DNA of 64,000 nt from an uncultured Sphingobacteriales bacterium (lineage in GTDB: Bacteria; Bacteroidota; Bacteroidia; Chitinophagales; Chitinophagaceae): assembly GCA_937991535.1 (NCBI GenBank), contig CALKHN010000109.1, positions 1 to 64,000 of the forward strand. The letters run 5' to 3'. The translations under genes and the position numbers were made by a program. This document shows positions 16,461-24,275 of the stretch, piece by piece. Each line of letters starts with the position of its first letter. The stretch's first letter is position 1. The notes under the pieces were generated by a model. That model saw only the letters and a program-made list of their open reading frames with translations. It made no database searches and had not been told where the DNA came from.

Positions 16461-17753
16461 TTATTTACCGTTATAAGTAATCTTCCATATATTACCCTTG
16501 TTATCATCCGACACATATAAAGCACCGTCGGAGCCCTGCGCTAAACCACAGGGGCGGTAATCTACCCTGCCGGAGGCTTTCTTTTCAGCACTGCCGGCAA
16601 ACCCGTCTGCAAACACTTCCCATTCGCCATTGGGTTTACCATCTTTCATGGGAACAAATACAACAAAAAATCCGGCCTGCGGCTCAGGCGCCCTGTTCCA
16701 TGATCCATGAAAAGCAATGAAAGCACCGTTTTTATATTTTTCAGGGAACTGGCTGCCGGTGTAAAACACCAATGCATTGGGCGCCAGGTGAGCCGGAAAG
16801 GACATGATGGGTTTATCTGCACCTTCACACCGACCCTGCGTTTTGCCATCACCGCCATATTCGGGCGCCAGCATTTTTTTCTCCTGCTTTCCGTCGTAAT
16901 AGCAATAGGGCCAACCAAAATCCGATCCTTTTTTTGCCAGTAAAAATTCTTCCGCCGGTAATTCAGCATTGTCTTTAACGGTATACAAATCATCAAACAT
17001 GCGGTGCAGGTCATCGCGTCCGTGCTGCAATACGTATAATTCGTTGACGTTGCTGTTCCAGCTTAACGCAACGGCATTCCTGATACCGGTGGCATAGCGT
17101 ATGCCATCTTTAAATTCCTGACCGGGTGTGCCTGCTTTAAACTGCCATATTCCCCCGGCATATTCTAATATCGGGCAGGGATCCTGCCCCTTTGATCCTA
17201 CCGCCCTGTCCTGCACCTGGCAGGAGTTGGAGGGTGCACCGATGTTTACATAAATATTACCGGCATCATCCAGCGTAATGGATTTAGCATTATGCTGCCC
17301 ACGATCAGTGAGTCCTTTTACAATGGTTTCCGGTTTAGCGGGGTTCTCCACTTCATTATTAGCGTTCAGTTTGTACCGGTATACAGCCGAATTGGAAGAT
17401 GCATATAAGTAACCATTTTTAACAGCGATGCCCGTTCCCGGGTAATTTCCAAAGCTGCTCAGGGCTGTGGCATTTCCGCCTTTCAGCAACAAAATACCCT
17501 TTCCATCTTTCAGCTTCTCCAGTTTCGCGTATATGTCTCCGTTACTGCTAATTGCAATATGCCTTACTACTCCCAGGTTTTCAGCCACCGTAGTTGCCGT
17601 AAATCCATCGGGCAGGGTTAACGCGGGATCAGCAACAGCAGTCGGTAATTTAGCTGCAGTATCGCGTATATTATTATTTTCTTCTGCGCATGCAGATACC
17701 ACTATCATGCATGTAAAAACCAAACATGACAGATACCATTTGATCGTTTTCAT
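16461..17753 (-). CDS. PQQ-dependent sugar/sorbosone dehydrogenase-like lipoprotein
   Basis: A protein of 430 residues with a lipoprotein signal (VVSAC, Cys22). It has the beta-propeller pattern of soluble glucose/L-sorbosone dehydrogenases: LPDGFTATTVAENLGVVRHIA at the N-terminus, GIRNAVALSWN, LYVLQHGRDDLHRMF, GSDFGWPYCYYDGK and FIAFHGSWNRAPEPQAGFFVVFVP. The His and Arg in HGRDD and HGSWNRAP are likely PQQ or active-site residues. The sugar is unknown. It lies between hisC and the cytochrome c gene in a his operon, a placement with no metabolic logic that suggests insertion. Confidence 0.87.
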   Translation of the reverse strand: MKTIKWYLSCLVFTCMIVVSACAEENNNIRDTAAKLPTAVADPALTLPDGFTATTVAENLGVVRHIAISSNGDIYAKLEKLKDGKGILLLKGGNATALSSFGNYPGTGIAVKNGYLYASSNSAVYRYKLNANNEVENPAKPETIVKGLTDRGQHNAKSITLDDAGNIYVNIGAPSNSCQVQDRAVGSKGQDPCPILEYAGGIWQFKAGTPGQEFKDGIRYATGIRNAVALSWNSNVNELYVLQHGRDDLHRMFDDLYTVKDNAELPAEEFLLAKKGSDFGWPYCYYDGKQEKKMLAPEYGGDGKTQGRCEGADKPIMSFPAHLAPNALVFYTGSQFPEKYKNGAFIAFHGSWNRAPEPQAGFFVVFVPMKDGKPNGEWEVFADGFAGSAEKKASGRVDYRPCGLAQGSDGALYVSDDNKGNIWKITYNGK

Positions 17754-17779
17754 ATCAAATTGTTTTTAGAAATATAAAA

Positions 17780-18838
17780 TTACAAAGCTGTTCCATAATC
17801 TTTTAAACTATTCACGAGAACTGCATTTTCTGCAGGACTTCCTACCGTTATGCGCAGGCAGCCTTCACACAACTGTACATTGCTCCGGTCACGAACCACA
17901 ATACCCTTATTTAATAAAGCGGCATATACCGCCTTTGCATTCTTAACCTTTACCAGCAAAAAATTGGCATCTGAGGGATACACCTGTTCCACCACAGCAA
18001 CCGATGACAGCTCTTTTACCATTAGATCCCGTTCCCGCACGAGCACCCTGATCATTTCATTCACCTCCTCTACACGATCCAGCGCATTCAACACTATTTC
18101 CTGTGTTGCCTGCCCGATATTATATGGCGGCTTTATTTTATTATAGATGTTTACAATCTCTTCTTCCGCAAAAGCCATACCCAAACGCAATCCTGCGAGT
18201 CCCCATGCTTTAGAAAGGGTTTGCAAAACAACCAGGTTAGGGTATTCAGCCAGTTCCTGCACAAAAGACCGGTGGCGTGAAAAATTAATATATGCCTCAT
18301 CAATGGCCACGATACCGGGGAAATTATTCAGCACTATTTCTATATCTTCCCTGTTCAGAGAATTGGCGGTGGGGTTATTGGGTGAACACAACCAGATGAT
18401 CTTTGTAAAATCATCCACCTTCGTTTCCATGTTCACCAGGTCTAACTGGAAGTTTTCAAGCAGGGGAACCTTACGCAACTCCACGTCATTAATATGAGCG
18501 CTCACTTCATACATACCGTAAGTAGGCGGGCAAATAATTACATTATCCTTTCCGGGATTACAAAAGGCACGAAACAGCAGGTCAATACACTCATCGCTGC
18601 CATTACCCAAAAAAATATTTTTTGCCGGCACGCCTTTTATAGCGCTGAGCTTCTCTTTTATTTTTTGCTGGTGCGGATCAGGATAACGGTTGTACCATTT
18701 TGTTGTGGGCGATCCCAGGCTGTTTTCATTCGCGTCTAAGAATATTTTTGCCTCTCCGCTAAATTCATCACGGGCAGAAGAATAAGGAACCAGCTTCTTT
18801 ACATTTTCCCTTACAAGGTCGTTTACATTAAAATTCAT
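17780..18838 (-). CDS. hisC: histidinol-phosphate aminotransferase
   Basis: A PLP-dependent class II aminotransferase of 352 residues. FLDANENSLGSP near residue 30 and LGNGSDECIDLLFRAF match HisC. The PLP lysine is in LQTLSKAWGLAGLRLG, and the phosphate-binding Arg is in that segment. CLRITVGSPAEN is the usual C-terminal motif. It follows hisD after 57 bp and is third in the operon. Confidence 0.95.
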   Translation of the reverse strand: MNFNVNDLVRENVKKLVPYSSARDEFSGEAKIFLDANENSLGSPTTKWYNRYPDPHQQKIKEKLSAIKGVPAKNIFLGNGSDECIDLLFRAFCNPGKDNVIICPPTYGMYEVSAHINDVELRKVPLLENFQLDLVNMETKVDDFTKIIWLCSPNNPTANSLNREDIEIVLNNFPGIVAIDEAYINFSRHRSFVQELAEYPNLVVLQTLSKAWGLAGLRLGMAFAEEEIVNIYNKIKPPYNIGQATQEIVLNALDRVEEVNEMIRVLVRERDLMVKELSSVAVVEQVYPSDANFLLVKVKNAKAVYAALLNKGIVVRDRSNVQLCEGCLRITVGSPAENAVLVNSLKDYGTAL

Positions 18839-18895
18839 AACCCTAATTTCAATTTGTAGTTTATTGTTTGTGGTTAGAATAGACCCACTTATTAC

Positions 18896-20188
18896 CTACG
18901 ACTTGCCACTCCGCCCCTCTATTCTCATCTTCACCGCATTGGCATGCGCCTGCAACCCCTCAGCTTCGGCCATACCAATTACAGTGGAAGCAATATTATT
19001 GAGACCTTCGCGGGTTAATTTCTGGTAAGTGATCTTTTTTACAAAGCTGTCAATACTCACGCCGCTGAACACTTTGGCATACCCATTGGTAGGCAGCGTA
19101 TGATTGGTACCGCTGGCATAATCCCCAACGCTTTCGGGTGAATAATTGCCCAGGAATACAGAGCCCGCGTTCACCACCAGCTCCGTTATGGCTTCATCAT
19201 TTTCACAGTTTATGATCAGGTGTTCCGGCGCATAAGCGTTAATCAACGCTATCGCATCACTCATATTTTCTATTATAAAAGCTTTGCTGTTGGCCAATGC
19301 CTGCGCGGCAATCTCCTTTCGCGGAAGGGCAACCATCTGGCGTTGTTTTTCCTTAATGATTTTTTCAATCACAGCGGCCGAAGTGCTCACCAGCAACACC
19401 TGACTGTCTGGCCCATGTTCGGCCTGCGACAGCAAATCGGCGGCCACGTAAGCTGCATTGGCTGTTTCATCGGCCAGCACACATACTTCGCTGGGACCGG
19501 CAGGCATATCAATGGCAATTCCCCCGCGTTGTATTAACTGCTTAGCACAGGTTACATACTGGTTACCCGGTCCAAAAATTTTATATACCGCAGGGATGGT
19601 TTCCGTTCCGTAAGCCATAGCCGCAATGGCCTGCGCGCCGCCGGCTTTATATATTTGCGTGATGCCCGCAACTTTTGCCGCATATAAAACCGCGGGATGA
19701 ATATTGCCATTTTTACCGGGAGGTGTGCACAATATAACTTCTTTACAACCTGCGAGCAGCGCCGGTATACCCAGCATTAAAACAGTTGAGAAGAGTGGTG
19801 CTGAGCCACCCGGGATATACAATCCCACTTTTTCTATTCCGATACTTTTGCGCCAGCACTGCACGCCCGGCATCGTTTCCATTTTAATTACTGCCTGCAT
19901 TTGCGCAGAATGAAATTTTTCGATGTTCTGTTTTGCCTGTATTATAGCAGTTTTAAGTTCTGCAGGCAACGCCTGTTCCGCTGCCGCCATTTCCGCATCG
20001 GGCACCCCGACATCTTTCAGCAATACACCGTCAAAACGCCGGGTGAGTTCAATCAGCGCCTTATCGCCATTCTGCTTCACATTGTCCAGCACCTGCAGCA
20101 CGGCGGTCTCCAGCACAGAATGATCCAGCACCGGCCGTTGCAGCAATGCTGTCCATTCGTTGCGCGGGGGATTGATGATGATATTCAT
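18896..20188 (-). CDS. hisD: histidinol dehydrogenase
   Basis: A protein of 430 residues that oxidises histidinol to histidine in two NAD-dependent steps. VGLYIPGGSAPLFSTVLMLGIPA, GPGNQYVTCAKQLIQ, IDMPAGPSEV and LLSQAEHGPDSQ are the standard signature, with zinc ligands in the last. GDYASGTNHTLPT near residue 360 closes the active site. The gene is second in the operon, 141 bp after hisG; the spacer holds TTCGGATTT-type filler. Confidence 0.96.
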   Translation of the reverse strand: MNIIINPPRNEWTALLQRPVLDHSVLETAVLQVLDNVKQNGDKALIELTRRFDGVLLKDVGVPDAEMAAAEQALPAELKTAIIQAKQNIEKFHSAQMQAVIKMETMPGVQCWRKSIGIEKVGLYIPGGSAPLFSTVLMLGIPALLAGCKEVILCTPPGKNGNIHPAVLYAAKVAGITQIYKAGGAQAIAAMAYGTETIPAVYKIFGPGNQYVTCAKQLIQRGGIAIDMPAGPSEVCVLADETANAAYVAADLLSQAEHGPDSQVLLVSTSAAVIEKIIKEKQRQMVALPRKEIAAQALANSKAFIIENMSDAIALINAYAPEHLIINCENDEAITELVVNAGSVFLGNYSPESVGDYASGTNHTLPTNGYAKVFSGVSIDSFVKKITYQKLTREGLNNIASTVIGMAEAEGLQAHANAVKMRIEGRSGKS

Positions 20189-20329
20189 TGGATGATTTGA
20201 AATTAATATAGTTTATCGTTTGTGGTTTACCGTTTATGGTTGGATTTATCTTCGGATTTAGGATTTTGTGCTTCGGATTTTATATTTATTTGGGACTTGT
20301 CTTTTGTTTCTTGGTTCTTCTGTATTTAC
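20189..20329. repeat. low-complexity spacer between hisG and hisD
   Basis: On the plus strand the text is built from GTTTATGGTT, TTCGGATTT and TTCTTGGTTCTT words. It is the reverse complement of the filler at 9090-9180 in style and words. No hairpin with a T-tract is visible. Confidence 0.55.
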
Positions 20330-21181
20330 CTACAATACCATTTTCTCAATCGGCACCACCAGTATACCCTGTGCACCAGCCCCTTTTAATTGTTCTATCT
20401 TATCCCAGAATTCATCTTCACTTAATACACTGTGTACAGAACTCCAGCCTTTATCGGCCAGAGGCAATACCGTAGGACTTTTCATTCCCGGCAACAAACC
20501 AATGATCTCATCCAGTTTATTATTGGGTGCGTTCAATAAAATATATTTATTGTTCTTAGCTTTCCTCACGGCGTGTATACGAAACAATAATTTATCAAGT
20601 ACTTGCTGTTGTACCATATTAAAATTATTGTGACGGATAAGAACGGCCTGGGAATGCAGAATAGTTTCCACTTCTTTCAACCCGTTGGTGAGTAACGTAG
20701 ACCCGCTGCTTACCAGGTCGCAAATTGCATCGGATAAGCCGATTCCGGGAGCAATTTCCACCGAACCGCTGATCTCATGTATTTCGGCATTTACTTTATT
20801 TTTTTTAAGAAACTGTTTGGTGAGATGAGGGTAACTGGTAGCAATACGTCTGCCTTCAAGCGACTGTATATTGTTATACGACTCGCCCCTTACAACAGCA
20901 ATGCTTAACCTGCAACCTCCAAAACCCAGTTGCTCTACCGTTTTTACCGACTTGTTTTTTTCATACACTACATTTTCGCCTACGACACCAATATCCGCTA
21001 CGGCATCTTCCACATACTGGGGTATATCATCATCCCTCAAAAAAAACACCTGGAGCGGGAAGTTGGTAGCTTCCGTTTTTAGTTTATTGGCGCCATTGGA
21101 AACAGCGATGCCGCATTCCTTTAGCAGCTTCATCGAATCTTCATGCAGCCGTCCCGATTTTTGTATTGCCAGTTTAAGCAT
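20330..21181 (-). CDS. hisG: ATP phosphoribosyltransferase, long form
   Basis: A protein of 283 residues, the length of HisG with its own C-terminal regulatory domain, so no HisZ partner is needed. It starts the pathway by joining ATP and PRPP. LKLAIQKSGRLHEDS, DIGVVGENVVYE and the PRPP loop ISGSVEIAPGIGLSDAICDLVSSGSTL are clear. The regulatory domain occupies about residues 210-283 and probably binds histidine. First gene of the operon, directly after the attenuator. Confidence 0.96.
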   Translation of the reverse strand: MLKLAIQKSGRLHEDSMKLLKECGIAVSNGANKLKTEATNFPLQVFFLRDDDIPQYVEDAVADIGVVGENVVYEKNKSVKTVEQLGFGGCRLSIAVVRGESYNNIQSLEGRRIATSYPHLTKQFLKKNKVNAEIHEISGSVEIAPGIGLSDAICDLVSSGSTLLTNGLKEVETILHSQAVLIRHNNFNMVQQQVLDKLLFRIHAVRKAKNNKYILLNAPNNKLDEIIGLLPGMKSPTVLPLADKGWSSVHSVLSEDEFWDKIEQLKGAGAQGILVVPIEKMVL

Positions 21182-21198
21182 TATCTGATGTATTTAAA

Positions 21199-21226
21199 AT
21201 AAAAAAGACCTACCCGACGGTAAGCC
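21199..21226 (-). terminator. intrinsic terminator of the his attenuator
   Basis: On the minus strand GGCTTACC-GTCG-GGTAGGTC forms eight pairs, two of them G-T, and is followed by TTTTTTATTTT. It lies 18 bp upstream of hisG and downstream of the His-rich leader peptide. Its 5' arm is also the target of the antiterminator. Confidence 0.87.
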
Positions 21227-21271
21227 TCTAACATGTTGTATTGAAATCTGCACATACAGCACCGGCCTACC
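21219..21271 (-). promoter_or_regulatory. his attenuator: antiterminator pairing
   Basis: On the minus strand GGTAGGCC (complement of 21264-21271), which contains the leader stop codon TAG, can pair with GGCTTACC (complement of 21219-21226), the 5' arm of the terminator. That is eight pairs with one G-T. The same GGGTA also pairs with TACCC just upstream (TACCC-AAA-GGGTA), giving the alternative early hairpin expected in an attenuator. A ribosome stalled at the His codons would free the arm for antitermination. Confidence 0.82.
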
Positions 21272-21314
21272 CTTTGGGTAAGAAATGATGGTGATGATGT
21301 GTGCGATGGATCAT
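21267..21314 (-). CDS. hisL: his operon leader peptide
   Basis: A gene of 15 codons plus stop encodes MIHRTHHHHHFLPKG, with His at position 3 and at 6-10. Five adjacent His codons upstream of alternative hairpins and hisG are diagnostic of a histidine attenuator leader. The stop codon overlaps the first arm of the antiterminator. No Shine-Dalgarno site is evident; the likely promoter places the 5' end about 15 bases upstream of the ATG. Confidence 0.93.
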   Translation of the reverse strand: MIHRTHHHHHFLPKG

Positions 21315-21335
21315 TATTAATATTTTTTAACGCCG

Positions 21336-21367
21336 CAAAAATAAGCCACAGTTTTTACGTGGCAAAA
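21336..21367 (-). promoter_or_regulatory. promoter of the his operon (Bacteroidota type)
   Basis: On the minus strand TTTTG (complement of 21363-21367) is followed after 19 bases by TATTTTTG (complement of 21336-21343). These fit the Bacteroidota -33 TTTG and -7 TAnnTTTG elements at normal spacing. The spacer contains the small inverted repeat CCAC/GTGG. Confidence 0.75.
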
Positions 21368-21670
21368 TTTTATATCCACTTCTTTCTTAGGTTTCTTTCA
21401 CGTCAGTCCGAACGAATCATCCGGGCAGGCAGGAGTGGCAAAACAGCAATAAACGCAAAAGAAGATCGAATACCATTTTTTGAGTTTGAACGATAAAGTG
21501 CAGATTATATATTACTCATGCCTTTTGTTTTTAGTGGTGATCTTATGTAACCATAAGCAATAAATTAGAAATCTTCAAACTTGTAATTCGTTGCGCGTTT
21601 GTTAAAAGCGATCTCAAACCATATTTTGTTATAAATTGTACCTCTTTTATAAACGCAACAAATTTTGACT
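21368..21670. other. intergenic region between the his promoter and a DUF1080 gene
   Basis: With the his leader and promoter this completes a gene-free stretch of about 350 bp. A fragment CCGGGCAGGCAGGAG (about 21421-21435) resembles the dispersed repeats at 9707-9729. The rest is AT-rich and I see no further structure or coding region. Confidence 0.5.
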
Positions 21671-22432
21671 ATGATCATTCGTTTATCTCAAATTGTAATG
21701 AGCGCTTGTTTATCCTTTGCTGTTTCGGCAGTTTTTGCACAAGAGGCCCCACGGAAGGGCGACCCAAAATTAACCGAATACTGGGATCCTCCCGTACGTG
21801 TGATTACCCCCGGCAAAACCGCTGCTGATGCGCCCTCAGACGCTATTGTATTGTTTGATGGCAAAGATGCTTCCAAATGGAAAGCACAAAAAGGTGGCGG
21901 ACCTGTAAAATGGAAAATTGAAGGAAACGCCCTGGTAGTAGAAGGCGGTACCGGCGGCATTGAAACAAAAGAAGGCTTTGGCGATTGCCAGTTGCATATT
22001 GAATGGCGCACTCCTGCTGTAGTAAAAGGCGAAAGCCAGGGCCGCGGTAACAGCGGTATTTTTTTGATGGGTAAGTATGAACTGCAGATACTCGATTCGT
22101 ATAACAACCGCACCTATTCTAACGGGCAGGCTGCCAGCATTTATAAACAAACGCCACCTTTGGTAAATGCTTCCCGCGGACCCGGTGAATGGCAAACCTA
22201 CGATATACTGTTCACCGCCCCTACTTTCCAGGAAGATGGAACAGTTAGAACACCTGCAAGAATTACTGTATTTCACAATGGAGTATTGGTGCAAAACAAT
22301 ACTACCATCTGGGGCTCCACGCAATACATCGGTACTCCCAATTACGAAAAGCACAGTAATAAAGAACCACTTGTTTTACAGGATCATGGCAATCCCACCG
22401 CTTTCAGAAATATCTGGATAAGACCTTTGTAG
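21671..22432 (+). CDS. secreted DUF1080 family protein
   Basis: A protein of 253 residues from the ATG at 21671 with a signal peptide ending VFAQ. DAIVLFDGKDASKWKAQKGG and VVEGGTGGIETKEGFGDCQLHIEWRTP begin the fold, RGNSGIFLMGKYELQILDSY is the family core, and PLVLQDHGNPTAFRNIWIRPL ends it. The order matches the DUF1080 (3-keto-disaccharide hydrolase-like) family and is closer to the planctomycete-type subgroup than the gene at 12507. The role is probably in sugar breakdown outside the cytoplasm; no substrate can be named. Confidence 0.88.
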   Translation: MIIRLSQIVMSACLSFAVSAVFAQEAPRKGDPKLTEYWDPPVRVITPGKTAADAPSDAIVLFDGKDASKWKAQKGGGPVKWKIEGNALVVEGGTGGIETKEGFGDCQLHIEWRTPAVVKGESQGRGNSGIFLMGKYELQILDSYNNRTYSNGQAASIYKQTPPLVNASRGPGEWQTYDILFTAPTFQEDGTVRTPARITVFHNGVLVQNNTTIWGSTQYIGTPNYEKHSNKEPLVLQDHGNPTAFRNIWIRPL

Positions 22433-22435
22433 AAA

Positions 22436-22495
22436 TGTGAGAATGTGGAAATGTGAAAAATGTGAAAAATGTGAGAATGTGAGAAATGTAGGCGG
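22436..22495. repeat. degenerate ATGTGAGAA/ATGTGAAAA repeat
   Basis: About seven imperfect units of 8-9 bp (ATGTGAGA, ATGTGGAA, ATGTGAAA) directly follow the DUF1080 stop. This is the complement of the CACATTTTCACATTT filler at 4520-4570 and 61150-61185. Confidence 0.75.
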
Positions 22496-22560
22496 TCGGT
22501 ACGCGGCGAAGGAACGTCAGACCGCATGCTGAAAACTGTACCAAACGTGAAACCTGCGCC

Positions 22561-22586
22561 TTGCAACCTGTAACTTGCTACCTTTG
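22561..22586 (+). promoter_or_regulatory. putative promoter with very short leader
   Basis: TACCTTTG at 22579-22586 fits the -7 element TAnnTTTG and lies four bases before the ATG of the next gene. A TTG at 22561 is 15 bases upstream, shorter than the usual 19-21, so the -33 element is doubtful. The layout implies a nearly leaderless transcript. Confidence 0.45.
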
Positions 22587-22590
22587 CAGC

Positions 22591-23064
22591 ATGGCAGAAG
22601 ATCTGATCATTGCAACAGGTTCCAAAGCGGAGCAATACCAGGCGCTTATCCCGCAGATAAAAGCGTTAATAGAAGGAGAGCCCGACCTGGTGGCTAACTT
22701 AGCCAATATATCAGCGGCGCTCAAAGAGCAATTCGGATGGTTTTGGACAGGGTTTTATATCGTTAAGGAAAACGAACTGGTGGTAGGTCCTTTCCAGGGC
22801 CCTGTAGCCTGTACCCGTATCCGTAAGGGAAGAGGCGTTTGCGGCGCCAGTTGGGAAAAAGCCCAAACGATCATTGTGCCCGATGTTGAAAAATTTCCGG
22901 GGCATATAGCCTGCAGCAGTTTATCCAAATCAGAAATTGTAGTGCCGGTTATAAGGAACAATGAAGTGGTAGGGGTACTGGATGCAGACAGTGAAGCATA
23001 CAATCATTTTGACACCACGGACCAGGAATACCTTGAGAAAATTATTGAATTCATACAATGGTAA
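22591..23064 (+). CDS. msrC: free methionine-(R)-sulfoxide reductase (GAF domain)
   Basis: A protein of 157 residues from the ATG at 22591, a single GAF domain. The fRMsr cysteines are all present: VACTRIRKGRGVCG and FPGHIACSSLSKSEIVVP. FGWFWTGFYIV and VGVLDADSEAYNHFD are also typical. The enzyme reduces free Met-(R)-O using a disulfide relay with thioredoxin. A longer start at 22561 overlaps the promoter-like element and is rejected. It precedes the aldo/keto reductase gene by 18 bp. Confidence 0.92.
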   Translation: MAEDLIIATGSKAEQYQALIPQIKALIEGEPDLVANLANISAALKEQFGWFWTGFYIVKENELVVGPFQGPVACTRIRKGRGVCGASWEKAQTIIVPDVEKFPGHIACSSLSKSEIVVPVIRNNEVVGVLDADSEAYNHFDTTDQEYLEKIIEFIQW

Positions 23065-23082
23065 TCTTATAAACAATAGAAC

Positions 23083-24087
23083 ATGCAATACAGATACCTC
23101 GGCAATACAAAAGAAAAGTTATCCGCTATCGGACTTGGCTGCATGGGCATGAGCTATGCCTATGGACCTACCGATGATACCGAAAGCATTGCCACGCTGC
23201 ATAAGGCTTTAGACCTGGGCATTAATTTTTGGGATACAGCAGATATGTATGGCAATGGGAAAAATGAAGAGCTGGTATCACAGGTACTGGCGCCTAACCG
23301 CGGCAAAGTTTTCATCGCCACTAAATTCGGCTTTCGTTTTAAAGACAGTACACCGGGGCATAGCGGACTGCCCGGTACTTATGTTGACGGATCACCGGCA
23401 TATGTAAAAACGGCTGTAGAAAGGAGTTTGAAGCGATTAAAAATTGATACCATTGATCTGTATTATGCCCATCGCGTAGATAAAAATATTCCTATTGAAG
23501 AAACGGTTGGCGCAATGGCCGACCTGGTAAAAGAAGGTAAAGTGCGTTATCTCGGCCTTAGTGAGGCATCCGCACAATCTATACGAAAAGCACATGCCGT
23601 TCATCCCATTGCTGCATTGCAAAGCGAGTATTCATTACTGAGCAGGGATATAGAAGGTGAAATATTAGATACTGTACGTGAACTGGGCATTTCATTAATT
23701 CCTTATTCACCACTGGCAAGGGGAATAATTACCGCTACGGTAAATGATCCCGCCCAATTAGCCGCCGATGATTTTCGACGCACATTGCCCCGTTTTGATG
23801 AGGAACACTTACAAAACAATATTCAATTGGTAAATGAATTTGCAGCACTAGCGAAAGATAAAAAAGCTACACCAGCACAACTTGCCCTGTCATGGGTATT
23901 GGCGCAGGGAGATAATATTATTCCTATACCCGGCACCAAGAAAAGAAAATACTTAGAAGAAAATGCCGGCGCCGTGGATCTTCATTTATCTGAAAGTGAC
24001 CTGAAGGCGATGAATGATTTAATAGCCCGGTACCCTAATGTGGGCAACAGGTACAGCGAAGGTGCTATGAAACTGGTGAATCAATAG
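23083..24087 (+). CDS. aldo/keto reductase
   Basis: A protein of 334 residues with the AKR TIM barrel. Catalytic residues follow the usual order: Asp and Tyr in FWDTADMYGNGKNEELV, Lys in VFIATKFGF, His in DLYYAHRVD. LGLSEASAQSIRKAHA and IPIPGTKKRKYLEEN form the NADPH-binding end. It resembles the YajO/AKR13-type reductases (GLGCMGMS near the start). The substrate is unknown. Probably in one unit with the upstream msrC gene. Confidence 0.93.
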   Translation: MQYRYLGNTKEKLSAIGLGCMGMSYAYGPTDDTESIATLHKALDLGINFWDTADMYGNGKNEELVSQVLAPNRGKVFIATKFGFRFKDSTPGHSGLPGTYVDGSPAYVKTAVERSLKRLKIDTIDLYYAHRVDKNIPIEETVGAMADLVKEGKVRYLGLSEASAQSIRKAHAVHPIAALQSEYSLLSRDIEGEILDTVRELGISLIPYSPLARGIITATVNDPAQLAADDFRRTLPRFDEEHLQNNIQLVNEFAALAKDKKATPAQLALSWVLAQGDNIIPIPGTKKRKYLEENAGAVDLHLSESDLKAMNDLIARYPNVGNRYSEGAMKLVNQ

Positions 24088-24091
24088 GGTA

Positions 24092-24261
24092 GCGGTCAGC
24101 TATCGGCGGTCAGCTATCGGTGGATAAATACTAAAGATAGAATGAATACTCCTTTCTCTGCTGATAGCTCATAGCTGATCTGCCACGGCGGACAAGTTAC
24201 TGAAAGCCTCTTTCGGATTTCGAACTTAAATTATTCGGATTTGAATTTTGTCCGCCGCGGC
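24092..24261. repeat. tandem and inverted repeats between convergent genes
   Basis: A 14 bp unit GCGGTCAGCTATCG is repeated in tandem (24092-24105, 24106-24119). GCCACGGCGGACAA (24182-24195) and TTGTCCGCCGCGGC (24248-24261) are inverted with 13 of 14 matches. The convergent setting would suit a bidirectional terminator, but the 52-base loop argues for a dispersed repeat. GTCAGCTATCGG recurs at about 60998. Confidence 0.65.
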
Positions 24262-24275
24262 GGATACTGACCGCA

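Noticed and set aside
22436..22495. Short repeated ATGTGAGAA units as a possible CRISPR array
   Set aside because: Units are 8-9 bp and drift in sequence, there are no unique spacers of constant length, and no cas genes are near.
24182..24261. Inverted GCCACGGCGGACAA/TTGTCCGCCGCGGC as a bidirectional terminator
   Set aside because: The loop is about 52 bases and no T-tract follows either arm, so a dispersed repeat is more likely.
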